Part shown: in pieces, positions 9,283-17,771 of the stretch
How the letters are laid out: each line of letters begins with the position of its first letter
Numbering within the stretch: the stretch's first letter is position 1
DNA from: an uncultured Aquimarina sp.
GTDB lineage: Bacteria > Bacteroidota > Bacteroidia > Flavobacteriales > Flavobacteriaceae
DNA: 64,000 nucleotides
Direction: 5' to 3'
Assembly (NCBI GenBank): GCA_937958985.1
Contig: CALGLV010000009.1
Coordinates: forward strand, 83,686 to 147,685
Program-made: the position numbers and the translations under genes
Notes under the pieces: model-generated
Told to the model about the DNA's origin: nothing
Databases searched by the model: none
What the model saw: the letters and a program-made list of their open reading frames with translations, nothing else

Positions 9283-9310
9283 GAGGAAATAGGTGTTTCC
9301 TATTTCTTCT
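9282..9310. terminator. Hairpin between convergent genes
   Basis: AGAGGAAATAGG pairs with CCTATTTCTTCT (one mismatch) over a short loop. It lies at the stop codons of the ABC ATPase (+) and the coiled-coil protein (-), and could end transcription from both sides. The T-run is weak. Confidence 0.45.
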
Positions 9311-9887
9311 TATTTAATTCGTCTTGTAGTTTACGCATCACTTTTTGTTCGCGCTCTAAAGCTCTTCTTCTGTGGTCTTCAAATTCAACTTCTAAATCTT
9401 TTAAATTACTTTGTGCTTCTTTAGTAATTGCGTTACTGCTATTAAATTTAAAAATAAAAAATCCAAGAAGACTTAATAGTAAAGCAACAATAACCCAAAA
9501 TATAGTTGAAAATGATTTTTTGGTGGTATTGATGCCTAAAAATGGCATTGAGTCTTTTTCGTCAGTAATCGAAACTAATTCTTCGTTTACTTGTTGTAAT
9601 TTTTTCTCGCTTTTTTGGATTACTAACTGTTGTTCTGTTATTTTTAATTCAGCTTTCTTTAATTCGTCTTCAACATTTTTTAAAGAATCTAAAGTTTGTT
9701 TTTTAAGTTTAGTAAACCATTCTTGTTTTACTACTTTATACTGAGTGTAATTACCCGATTTCCCATAAATAAACTCAAACTGTGCTTTAATACTTTTAGG
9801 AGTATCGATTGTTTGCTCTGTTGATTCTTGCGAATAACCAGTTAAAAAAGAAAAGGAAATTATAGCTAATACTAGTAATTGCTTCAT
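9300..9887 (-). CDS. Signal-peptide, coiled-coil, single-TM protein of unknown function
   Basis: 195 residues. Signal peptide 1-19 (ends TGYSQ), a coiled coil rich in Glu/Lys at about 65-105, a membrane segment near 128-150 (TIFWVIVALLLSLLGFF), then a charged C-terminal helix (EFEDHRRRALEREQKVM). I have seen similar flavobacterial proteins labelled tRNA (guanine-N1)-methyltransferase; nothing in this sequence supports an enzyme of that kind. Probably an inner-membrane protein with long helices on both sides. Single gene, convergent with the metal operon. No function can be assigned. Confidence 0.7.
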   Translation of the reverse strand: MKQLLVLAIISFSFLTGYSQESTEQTIDTPKSIKAQFEFIYGKSGNYTQYKVVKQEWFTKLKKQTLDSLKNVEDELKKAELKITEQQLVIQKSEKKLQQVNEELVSITDEKDSMPFLGINTTKKSFSTIFWVIVALLLSLLGFFIFKFNSSNAITKEAQSNLKDLEVEFEDHRRRALEREQKVMRKLQDELNKKK

Positions 9888-9944
9888 AGTAATGTTTTGT
9901 TTCTATTTTGTAACGTAATAAAACTTTTTTTATTTTTTAAAATC

Positions 9945-9970
9945 AAAAAAGCCACCTTAGATAAGGTGGC
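9945..9970 (-). terminator. Terminator of the HtrA gene
   Basis: GCCACCTTAGATAAGGTGGC forms an 8-bp stem; on the minus strand it is followed by six T. It is 28 bp past the HtrA stop. Confidence 0.8.
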
Positions 9971-9997
9971 AAATATATGAACTAAGATCGAGTTTTA

Positions 9998-11440
9998 TTA
10001 GTCGAATACAAAGTGTTTTTTCTCCCCATATTTATCCAAAAGGCTAATCATTATACTTTCACTGTCAGATTTATTCTTTATAATATTACGTACATCATCA
10101 ATACTAGTTACTTTTTTTTCGTCAATTTCTGTAATAATAATCCCTTCTAAATTATATTGCTTCATTCTAGGAGTCAAAGCTTTGCTAATTACTACACCAT
10201 ATTTTGTGTTTGACCGAGCTAATTCTTCTTCCGTAGCATTACTAATTTCTACACCAACTTCTTTTAATTGATAGCGATCATCTAAAGTTAGTGTAACCGG
10301 TATTTTTAAAATTTCGTTATTTCTTGAAACCTGTATATTTAACGTTTCGTTAGGACGCTTACTGTTTAAATACCCCACTAAGTCTGTGAATTTTTTAATC
10401 GCCTTAGCATCAATTTTTGTAATAATATCGCCTTGTTTTAAATCACTTTTAGAAGCTCCACTACCTTTTACAATGGCATCGATATAAACACCTTGTTTAA
10501 AATCAATATCTAATTCTTTAGCAGCTTTCTGTGTTAAGGTACCTCCTTTGATACCTAAAATTGCTTTTTGCACGCCACCATATTCTAAAATATCTTCTAC
10601 TATTTTTTTAGCATTATTAGAAGGTACCGCAAAAGCGTAGCCCACATAACTACCCGTTTGTGAGGTAATGGCAGTATTAATACCGATTAATTCTCCTTGA
10701 GTATTAACCAAAGCACCACCGCTATTACCAGGGTTTATAGCAGCATCGGTTTGTATAAAAGATTGAAAATTACTGTCATACTCGTTCAAATCACGAGACT
10801 TTGCACTTATGATACCCGCAGTTACTGTTGAAGTAAGGTTGAATGGATTACCTACAGCAAGAACCCACTCACCAACTTTGGAGTTGTCGGAGTCTCCAAA
10901 AGGCAAGTAATCAAAAGATTCTTCGTTTGATTTAATTTTTAATAATGCGATATCTGCAGACTCATCCGTACCTACAACCTCTGCTGCATACGACTTATTG
11001 TTATTCAACGTCACACTAATTTCACTAGCACCTTTTATTACATGGTTATTGGTAACGATATAACCATCACCTGTTATAATCACTCCCGAACCAGCTCCTT
11101 GCAGTTGTTTTCTTTCAGCACCTCCATTTCGTAAATACTCCATCATATTTCGAGGTTGACGCGAAATGGCAACATTTTTAACATGCACAACCGCGTTTAC
11201 TGTTTTTTCTGCAGCTACTGTAAAATCGGTATTAATACCAGGTAATATTGCTTTATTAGAAGCTTGGTATATGTTAGCGTTTTCTTGTTTAGCATTAATT
11301 TCTTCTAATGAAGGAATGGTACTAACAATTTCAGTATTTTTTTTCTCTGTATTTTCAGAAGTTAAAAAATACTTTTGAATTCCGATAGCGGTAACACCAC
11401 CTAAAATTCCAATGATGAGAAATGATGCTATTTTTTTCAT
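9998..11440 (-). CDS. degP: HtrA/DegP-family periplasmic serine protease
   Basis: 480 residues. N-terminal membrane anchor or signal at about 5-25. Trypsin-like domain with catalytic His133 (TNNHVIKG), Asp163 (ADIALLKI) and Ser240 (PGNSGGALVN). Two PDZ domains at about 290-375 and 390-475. This layout is the DegP/DegQ protease-chaperone that removes misfolded envelope proteins. Single gene with its own terminator. Family certain; DegP versus DegQ not separable here. Confidence 0.93.
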   Translation of the reverse strand: MKKIASFLIIGILGGVTAIGIQKYFLTSENTEKKNTEIVSTIPSLEEINAKQENANIYQASNKAILPGINTDFTVAAEKTVNAVVHVKNVAISRQPRNMMEYLRNGGAERKQLQGAGSGVIITGDGYIVTNNHVIKGASEISVTLNNNKSYAAEVVGTDESADIALLKIKSNEESFDYLPFGDSDNSKVGEWVLAVGNPFNLTSTVTAGIISAKSRDLNEYDSNFQSFIQTDAAINPGNSGGALVNTQGELIGINTAITSQTGSYVGYAFAVPSNNAKKIVEDILEYGGVQKAILGIKGGTLTQKAAKELDIDFKQGVYIDAIVKGSGASKSDLKQGDIITKIDAKAIKKFTDLVGYLNSKRPNETLNIQVSRNNEILKIPVTLTLDDRYQLKEVGVEISNATEEELARSNTKYGVVISKALTPRMKQYNLEGIIITEIDEKKVTSIDDVRNIIKNKSDSESIMISLLDKYGEKKHFVFD

Positions 11441-11524
11441 AAAATAAACTTTTTTACACTATTAATAAACGCTTAAATATTAAAGGTATTACACTTTTTA
11501 AATCCACTCTAAAAAACCAAATAG

Positions 11525-11558
11525 TTTAACTTCTTTTTAAAGGTATTTAGTAACTTTG
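11525..11558 (+). promoter_or_regulatory. Promoter of dapF
   Basis: -7 box TAACTTTG (11551-11558) matches TAnnTTTG. TTTA at 11525-11528 stands 22 bp upstream in the place of the -33 box. The start codon is 19 bp after the -7 box. Confidence 0.5.
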
Positions 11559-11577
11559 TGAGTCAAAATTCAAATTA

Positions 11578-12363
11578 ATGATTATCCATTTCTACAAATA
11601 CCAAGGCACAGGCAATGATTTCGTAATTATTGACAATCGTGATGGAATATTAGACAAAAATAATACCAAACTTATAGCACATTTATGTGATCGTAAATTT
11701 GGTATTGGAGCAGACGGGTGTATGTTTTTAGAAAACCCAACGGTAGAAGGGGATGATTTTACGATGGTATATTTTAATGCTGATGGAAACGAAAGTACCA
11801 TGTGCGGAAACGGAGGACGTTGTTTAGTGGCTTTTGCTAAGCAAATTGGTGTGGTAGATACACATGCCAAATTTTCAGCCATTGATGGTCCGCATGATGC
11901 CACTATTTCAGGAGATTCTATAAAATTAGGAATGCAAAATATTTCTGAAATTGAAACCAATTCTAATAATTGGTGGTTAGACACAGGTTCACCGCACCAT
12001 GTAGAAGAGGTGGTTGATATTCAAAATTTTGATGTGTTTTCTGTAGGAAGAAAAATAAGAAATGGAGCTCCCTATTTTGAAGCAGGTACCAATGTGAATT
12101 TTGTAGAACAATTGTCTCCTAATTCTTTTAGCGTACGTACTTATGAACGGGGGGTAGAAGATGAAACATTATCCTGTGGTACAGGAGTTACTGCGGTGGC
12201 TATCGCGATGCATTCAGCAGGAAAAACACATTCTGAAAATATAGCTATTAAAGCACAAGGAGGAGATTTAACGATTAGTTTTAAAAAGGTAGGTAATGGA
12301 TACGAAAATGTTTACTTAGAAGGACCTGCTAAATTAGTGTTTAAAGGAGAGATTGAATGGTAA
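11578..12363 (+). CDS. dapF: Diaminopimelate epimerase
   Basis: 261 residues, usual length. It converts LL- to meso-diaminopimelate for lysine and peptidoglycan. The two catalytic cysteines are present: Cys76 (ADGNESTMCGNGGRC) and Cys200 (ETLSCGTGVTAVA). Two similar alpha/beta halves. Its last 7 bases overlap the GNAT gene, which in turn overlaps mltG, so dapF-GNAT-mltG is one operon joining DAP synthesis and glycan processing. Confidence 0.96.
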   Translation: MIIHFYKYQGTGNDFVIIDNRDGILDKNNTKLIAHLCDRKFGIGADGCMFLENPTVEGDDFTMVYFNADGNESTMCGNGGRCLVAFAKQIGVVDTHAKFSAIDGPHDATISGDSIKLGMQNISEIETNSNNWWLDTGSPHHVEEVVDIQNFDVFSVGRKIRNGAPYFEAGTNVNFVEQLSPNSFSVRTYERGVEDETLSCGTGVTAVAIAMHSAGKTHSENIAIKAQGGDLTISFKKVGNGYENVYLEGPAKLVFKGEIEW

Positions 12364-12884
12364 CGTTAAAAGGAGCTCAGGTATATTTAAGGGCATTAGA
12401 GCCCGAAGATTTAGAGTTTATATATAAGGTAGAAAACGACGAGCGTGTTTGGGAGGTTAGTAACACTCAAACCCCTTATTCACGGTTTCTGATAAAACAA
12501 TATTTAGAAAATGCTCATTTGGATATTTATGAAGCCAAACAGCTCAGGTTAGTTATTAGTAATTACAAAGATGAAGTAGTTGGACTTATAGATTTGTTTG
12601 ATTTTAATCCTACGCATAGAAGAGTTGGTGTTGGAATTTTAATTTTAGATAAAGAACAGCGAGGTAAAGGATATGGATCTGAAGCTTTAAAATTAGTAAT
12701 AAAGTACGGTCAAACTCATTTACATCTTCATCAACTTTATGCTTCTATAACGGAGGAAAATAAAAAGAGTATAGATTTGTTTACCAAAGCAGGTTTTAAA
12801 TATATAGGACAACGTAAAGATTGGACTATTGTAAACGGAAAATTTAAAAACGAAAACTTATATCAGCATTTATATGTACATTAA
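12357..12884 (+). CDS. GNAT-family N-acetyltransferase (RimJ/RimL-SpeG-like)
   Basis: 175 residues, single GNAT fold. The acetyl-CoA pyrophosphate-binding turn is EQRGKGYGSEALKL (Q/RxxGxG/A) near residue 97-110, and the late helix ENKKSIDLFTKAGF is typical. Acetylates an amine on a protein N-terminus, polyamine or small molecule; the substrate is unknown. Overlaps dapF by 7 bp and mltG by 11 bp. Confidence 0.85.
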   Translation: MVTLKGAQVYLRALEPEDLEFIYKVENDERVWEVSNTQTPYSRFLIKQYLENAHLDIYEAKQLRLVISNYKDEVVGLIDLFDFNPTHRRVGVGILILDKEQRGKGYGSEALKLVIKYGQTHLHLHQLYASITEENKKSIDLFTKAGFKYIGQRKDWTIVNGKFKNENLYQHLYVH

Positions 12885-13917
12885 AAAAATACTTCTATTA
12901 ATTGTTGCTCTTTCGGTTGTTATCGGCGGATTTTTTTCTTATTATGTTTACAATCAGGTTTTTGGGGCTAATACTAATTTTGAAACGGACACCGTTGCTA
13001 TAAATATTAGTAAAAACGACTCGCCTCAAGTGGTTTTGAATAAAATTACACCCTTAATAAAGGATGTTAATTCGTTTGATTGGTTGGCTAAAAAAAAAGC
13101 ATACTATTCTTATATTAAACCAGGTCATTATATTATTAAAAAAGGAAGTAATAACAATGACATTATAACGATATTAAGAAGTAGAAATACGCCAATTAAA
13201 ATTAGCTTTAATAATCAAGAGCGTTTAGAAAATTTAGCCGGTCGTATAGCTCAACAAATGGATGTTGATAGTTTGGAATTACTTAATGTAATGAAAGACA
13301 ATAAATTTCTAAAGGCTAATAACTTCACTTCTACAACGGCTTTAAGTATGTATATACCGAATAGCTATGAGTTTTTTTGGAATACAACAGCAATAGGTTT
13401 TAGAACACGAATGCTTAAGGAATATCATAACTTTTGGACAAATAAGCGAAAAGAAAAAGCTAGTAAAGTTGGTTTAAAGCCCAATGAAGTATACACCTTA
13501 GCATCTATAGTACATAAGGAGACTGTTAAGGCAGATGAACGACCAAGAGTAGCTGGAGTATATATGAATCGCTTGGTTAGAGGAATGAAATTAGATGCCG
13601 ATCCTACGGTGATTTTTGCATTAAAAAAACATACTAACGATTGGGAAAGGGTAATTAAACGAGTATTATTTAAAGATTTAACCCTTAAACATCCTTACAA
13701 TACTTATCAAAATAGGGGATTACCACCAGGCCCAATAACAATGCCTGATATTTCAGCAATAGATGCGGTGCTGAATTATGAAAAGCACGATTACTATTAT
13801 TTTGTTGCCGATGTCCAAAAGATAGGGTATCATAATTTTGCTTCATCATTAGCACAACATAATCGCAATAGTAAAATGTATCACAATTGGGTAAATAAAA
13901 AAGGTATTTTAAGGTAG
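12874..13917 (+). CDS. mltG: Endolytic peptidoglycan transglycosylase MltG
   Basis: 347 residues, standard length. One N-terminal membrane helix (about 5-27), LysM-like domain in the middle, YceG domain in the C-terminal half. The conserved Glu is kept in LASIVHKET (Glu216), followed by the family's VAGVYMNRL and LPPGPI motifs. It cleaves nascent glycan strands next to the inner membrane and sets chain length. Last gene of the dapF operon. Confidence 0.95.
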   Translation: MYIKKILLLIVALSVVIGGFFSYYVYNQVFGANTNFETDTVAINISKNDSPQVVLNKITPLIKDVNSFDWLAKKKAYYSYIKPGHYIIKKGSNNNDIITILRSRNTPIKISFNNQERLENLAGRIAQQMDVDSLELLNVMKDNKFLKANNFTSTTALSMYIPNSYEFFWNTTAIGFRTRMLKEYHNFWTNKRKEKASKVGLKPNEVYTLASIVHKETVKADERPRVAGVYMNRLVRGMKLDADPTVIFALKKHTNDWERVIKRVLFKDLTLKHPYNTYQNRGLPPGPITMPDISAIDAVLNYEKHDYYYFVADVQKIGYHNFASSLAQHNRNSKMYHNWVNKKGILR

Positions 13918-14044
13918 TTTATTAGCACTTAAGCTAAAATATCGTAAAAAATGCCTTAGAAAATAGTATGTTTTTAAGGCTTTCGTTATAAAAATAACAT
14001 TGAGAATCATTATTTTTTGATGATTAGATAATTCTTGATCGGAT

Positions 14045-14078
14045 TTTGCAATTTATTAAAAACTCTGCTGTAGGTTTG
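14045..14078 (+). promoter_or_regulatory. Promoter of the lysozyme-fold gene
   Basis: TTTG at 14045-14048, a 22-bp spacer, then TAGGTTTG at 14071-14078: a good -33/-7 pair for a Bacteroidetes promoter. Transcription should start near 14084, upstream of both candidate start codons. Confidence 0.6.
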
Positions 14079-14125
14079 CACCGCCTAACAGAAATAAATA
14101 CTATTTGGTATTCAGAAAAAATGTA

Positions 14126-14752
14126 ATGCGTGTATCGGTTTTACCAATACTTATAGGAGTTTTTAGTCAATGGACTTTAAGTTCTTTCGATTCTAAAGAA
14201 ATAGCGAACAATTCCATTTCTAGTTTTGAACCAGAATTACATATTTATCCTGCCTTGGAAAGTAGGATGATCACAGAAAAAAAAGAGTTTTCCGTTTTTC
14301 TAGAAAAAGATATACAAGGTTTTAAAGAAGCTTTAGCTTTTAAAGAGTCACAAGGTCGCTATACAATAGTAAACACTTTTGGCTATTTAGGAAAATATCA
14401 ATTTGGTAAAGGAACATTAGAATTGGTGGGTATTTATAGCCCTAATAAATTCTTGAAAAATCCAGCATTGCAAGAACGCGCATTTTTAGCGAACTTATCA
14501 CGTAACAAATGGATTTTAAGAAAAGACATCAAGCGATCTGTAGGAAAATATATTAATGGAATAGTTGTTACGGAATCAGGAATATTAGCAGCAGCCCATT
14601 TAGCAGGTCCAGGAGCAGTTAAAAAGTTTTTACGATCTCGTGGAGAGTTAGCTTTTTCTGATGGCTACGGAACGACTATAGAGCAGTATATGAAAAAATT
14701 TAGTGCTTACGATGTTTCTGCTATCGTTGGTAACCGAAAAGCAAAAGCTTAA
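14126..14752 (+). CDS. Exported lysozyme-fold / lytic-transglycosylase-like protein
   Basis: 208 residues from ATG 14126 (MRVSVLPILIGVFSQW looks like a signal peptide). A TTG start at 14105 would add seven residues (MVFRKNV) and cannot be excluded. Motif ALAFKESQGRYTIVNTFGYLGKYQFG resembles the catalytic-Glu region of lysozyme-like glycosidases, with Glu in KESQGRY as the likely acid. The C-terminal half has helices typical of the fold. It probably cuts peptidoglycan in the periplasm. It has its own promoter and is convergent with gyrA. Function is inferred by motif. Confidence 0.75.
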   Translation: MRVSVLPILIGVFSQWTLSSFDSKEIANNSISSFEPELHIYPALESRMITEKKEFSVFLEKDIQGFKEALAFKESQGRYTIVNTFGYLGKYQFGKGTLELVGIYSPNKFLKNPALQERAFLANLSRNKWILRKDIKRSVGKYINGIVVTESGILAAAHLAGPGAVKKFLRSRGELAFSDGYGTTIEQYMKKFSAYDVSAIVGNRKAKA

Positions 14753-14912
14753 ATAGCGAGATTTTAACTAAATATCCTTTGAGTTTTGTGAAAGAGGAAA
14801 GTAGTTCTTCAATTAGCTTTACAAGCTTTATTAATTAAATTTGATTATTAAGTTTAAAAAGGAAGTATATAATTTTAAAGCATTTATGTAAAATGTTTTA
14901 AAATTCAAAAAC

Positions 14913-14949
14913 AAAAATGGAGGTCTATATTTTATAGACCTCCATTTTT
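14913..14949. terminator. Bidirectional terminator between lysozyme-fold gene and gyrA
   Basis: AAAAATGGAGGTCTATA pairs perfectly with TATAGACCTCCATTTTT over a 3-base loop, giving T-runs on both strands between convergent genes. Confidence 0.88.
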
Positions 14950-14973
14950 ATTTCAATAGTATTTAACTAAAAC

Positions 14974-17514
14974 TTATTCTTCAGAGTCATCGTCTGTCGA
15001 AGGGGCTTCAGTTGATTCAGAATCAGAAATAATAGTTGATCCTTCTTCACCTTCTAGTAATTCAGCAATTTCTTCATCATCTTGCATTACTTTTGCAACA
15101 GCAGCAATAGAGTCTTTACCTTTTAGGTTAATTAATTTAACCCCTTGGGTAGCTCTACCCATAACTCTTAATTCTTCAACCGATAAGCGAATTGCCACAC
15201 CAGATTTATTAATAATCATTAGGTCGTCGTTATTAGTTACATTTTTAATCGCAACTAACTCTCCTGTTTTTTCCGTTACGGAAATGGTTTTAACTCCTTT
15301 TCCTCCTCGGTTGGTAATTCTATAATCATCTAAGCTAGAACGTTTACCGTAACCTTTTTCAGAAACCACCAAAATATCACTTTCCGAATCGTTTACAGCA
15401 ACCATACCAATAACTTCATCGGTAGGGTGAGCTAGGGTAATTCCTCTAACACCAGATGCTCCACGACCCATAGGCCTTGTTTTAGCTTCTTCAAATCGAA
15501 TAGATTTACCAGATTTTAAAGCAAGCATAATTTGACTTTCGCCAGTAGTTAATTTCGCTTCTAGTAATTCGTCTTCATCTTTAATAGTAATAGCATTAAT
15601 ACCATTAGATCGAGGTCTTGAATATTGCTCTAATGAAGTTTTTTTAACTTGACCTTTTTTAGTGGCCATCACTACAAAATGCTCGTTGATGTATTCTTCG
15701 TCTTTCAAGTCACCAGTACAGATAAATGCTTTCACTTTATCGTCCTGCTCTATATTTATTAAATTCTGAATAGCTCTTCCTTTACTGGTTTTACTTCCTT
15801 CAGGAATTTCATAAACACGCATCCAAAAACATTTTCCTTTTTGAGTAAAGAATAACATGTATTGGTGGTTAGTACCCACAAATAAATGCTCTAGGAAGTC
15901 TTCGTTACGAGTAGTGCTTCCTTTTTGTCCAACACCACCACGGTTTTGAGTTTTGTATTCGCTTAAAGAAGTTCTTTTTACATATCCGGCATGAGAAATA
16001 GTAATTACTACTTTTTCATCAGGAATCATATCTTCAATACTTAAACTACCGCCAGCATATTCTATTACTGAACGACGCTCATCTCCATATTTTTCTTTAA
16101 TTACAGCTAACTCATCTTTAATGATTTGCATACGACGTTCCTTTTTAGCAAGAATGTCTTTTAAATCATCAATAGTTTTTAATAATTCATCATATTCAGC
16201 ACGTAGTTTACCTTGTTCTAAGCCAGTTAATTGTCGAAGTCTCATTTCAACAATAGCTTTGGCTTGAATTTCCGATAACTCAAAACGCTTAATTAAATTA
16301 GCTCTAGCTTCATCAGCATTATTGGAAGCTCTAATAATAGCAATAACTTCGTCTATATTGTCTGAAGCAATAATTAAACCTTCGAGTATATGTGCTCTTT
16401 CTTCGGCTTTACGAAGCTCATATTGAGTTCTACGTACTACAACTTCATGCCTGTGTTCTACGAAATGATGAATCATTTCTTTAACATTCAGTAATTGCGG
16501 GCGACCTTTTACAAGTGCAATATTGTTAACACTAAAAGAAGTTTGAAGCGAAGTATATTTATAAAGGGTATTTAATACTATGTTAGGAATAGCATCACGC
16601 TTTAAAATATAAACTATTCGCATTCCTTTTCTATCCGATTCATCACGGATAGAAGAAATACCTTCGATTTTTTTATCATTTACTAAATCGGCCGTTTTTT
16701 TAATCATATCGGCCTTATTAACTTGATAAGGTATTTCAGATACAATAATGCATTCTCGGCCTTTAACCTCCTCAATAATTGCTTTAGCACGCATTACAAT
16801 TCTACCTCTACCAGTTTTCATTGCTTCGCGCACACCATCATAACCATAAATGGTTCCTCCAGTAGGGAAATCAGGTGCTTTGATGTGTTGCATTAACTCA
16901 TCAATTTCAATATCATTATTATCAATATAAGCTATAGTACCATCTACAACTTCGCTTAAGTTATGAGGCGGCATATTGGTAGCCATACCTACGGCTATAC
17001 CCGAAGCACCATTAACTAAAAGGCCAGGCACTCTTGTAGGAAGTACAGTAGGTTCTTTTAAAGTATCATCAAAATTTAAAGAATGGTCAACAGTATCTTT
17101 ATCAATATCAGCCAACATGTCTTCTGATATCTTTTTCATTCTAGCCTCAGTATAACGCATTGCTGCAGGGCTATCTCCATCTACCGAACCAAAGTTACCT
17201 TGTCCATCAACAAGCATGTATCTCATGCTCCATTCTTGAGCCATACGTACCATTGCATCATATACAGAAGTATCACCATGAGGGTGGTACTTACCTAATA
17301 CTTCTCCAACAATCCTTGCTGATTTTTTATGGGCACCACTAGCACGTACTCCTAATTCATACATACCGAATAAAACCCTGCGATGAACTGGTTTCAATCC
17401 ATCTCTTACATCAGGTAATGCTCTTGAAACAATTACGGACATCGAGTAATCGATGTACGCAGACTTCATTTCTTCTTCAATGTTAATCGGAATGAGCTTT
17501 TCTCCGTCTGCCAT
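14974..17514 (-). CDS. gyrA: DNA gyrase subunit A
   Basis: 846 residues. Breakage-reunion domain with active-site Tyr121 ([10 protein letters not shown]) and the quinolone region [12 protein letters not shown]. The residue at the E. coli Ser83 place is Thr82; the Asp87 equivalent is Asp86. The C-terminal beta-pinwheel has six blades and a GyrA-box variant [11 protein letters not shown]. The last about 35 residues are very acidic (STDDDSEE). With GyrB it introduces negative supercoils. Start chosen at the standard [16 protein letters not shown]. Single gene, divergent from clpC. Confidence 0.97.
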   Translation of the reverse strand: MADGEKLIPINIEEEMKSAYIDYSMSVIVSRALPDVRDGLKPVHRRVLFGMYELGVRASGAHKKSARIVGEVLGKYHPHGDTSVYDAMVRMAQEWSMRYMLVDGQGNFGSVDGDSPAAMRYTEARMKKISEDMLADIDKDTVDHSLNFDDTLKEPTVLPTRVPGLLVNGASGIAVGMATNMPPHNLSEVVDGTIAYIDNNDIEIDELMQHIKAPDFPTGGTIYGYDGVREAMKTGRGRIVMRAKAIIEEVKGRECIIVSEIPYQVNKADMIKKTADLVNDKKIEGISSIRDESDRKGMRIVYILKRDAIPNIVLNTLYKYTSLQTSFSVNNIALVKGRPQLLNVKEMIHHFVEHRHEVVVRRTQYELRKAEERAHILEGLIIASDNIDEVIAIIRASNNADEARANLIKRFELSEIQAKAIVEMRLRQLTGLEQGKLRAEYDELLKTIDDLKDILAKKERRMQIIKDELAVIKEKYGDERRSVIEYAGGSLSIEDMIPDEKVVITISHAGYVKRTSLSEYKTQNRGGVGQKGSTTRNEDFLEHLFVGTNHQYMLFFTQKGKCFWMRVYEIPEGSKTSKGRAIQNLINIEQDDKVKAFICTGDLKDEEYINEHFVVMATKKGQVKKTSLEQYSRPRSNGINAITIKDEDELLEAKLTTGESQIMLALKSGKSIRFEEAKTRPMGRGASGVRGITLAHPTDEVIGMVAVNDSESDILVVSEKGYGKRSSLDDYRITNRGGKGVKTISVTEKTGELVAIKNVTNNDDLMIINKSGVAIRLSVEELRVMGRATQGVKLINLKGKDSIAAVAKVMQDDEEIAELLEGEEGSTIISDSESTEAPSTDDDSEE

Positions 17515-17714
17515 ATATGTAATTTTAATTTTTTGTTAATTCTAACAAGCAAAATATGAAAATAAGATTGGTTTACGACTTATAATACATATTAATATTA
17601 TTGATTTATTAACAAATTAGCCACTAAAAATAGTTAATAAGTACTGTCATTTCAATTTTGATTTGCGTTACAAATTTCTTCCATTTATAAAAAGAAATAT
17701 TAAAGGGTACGAAT

Positions 17715-17748
17715 TTTGATGTTTTATTCAGAAAAAAAAGTATTTTTA
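17715..17748 (+). promoter_or_regulatory. Promoter of clpC
   Basis: TTTG at 17715-17718, 22-bp spacer, TATTTTTA at 17741-17748 (one mismatch to TAnnTTTG). The clpC start is 23 bp downstream. Confidence 0.5.
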
Positions 17749-17771
17749 GTTTAAAGAAAAAGAAAAAGTCT

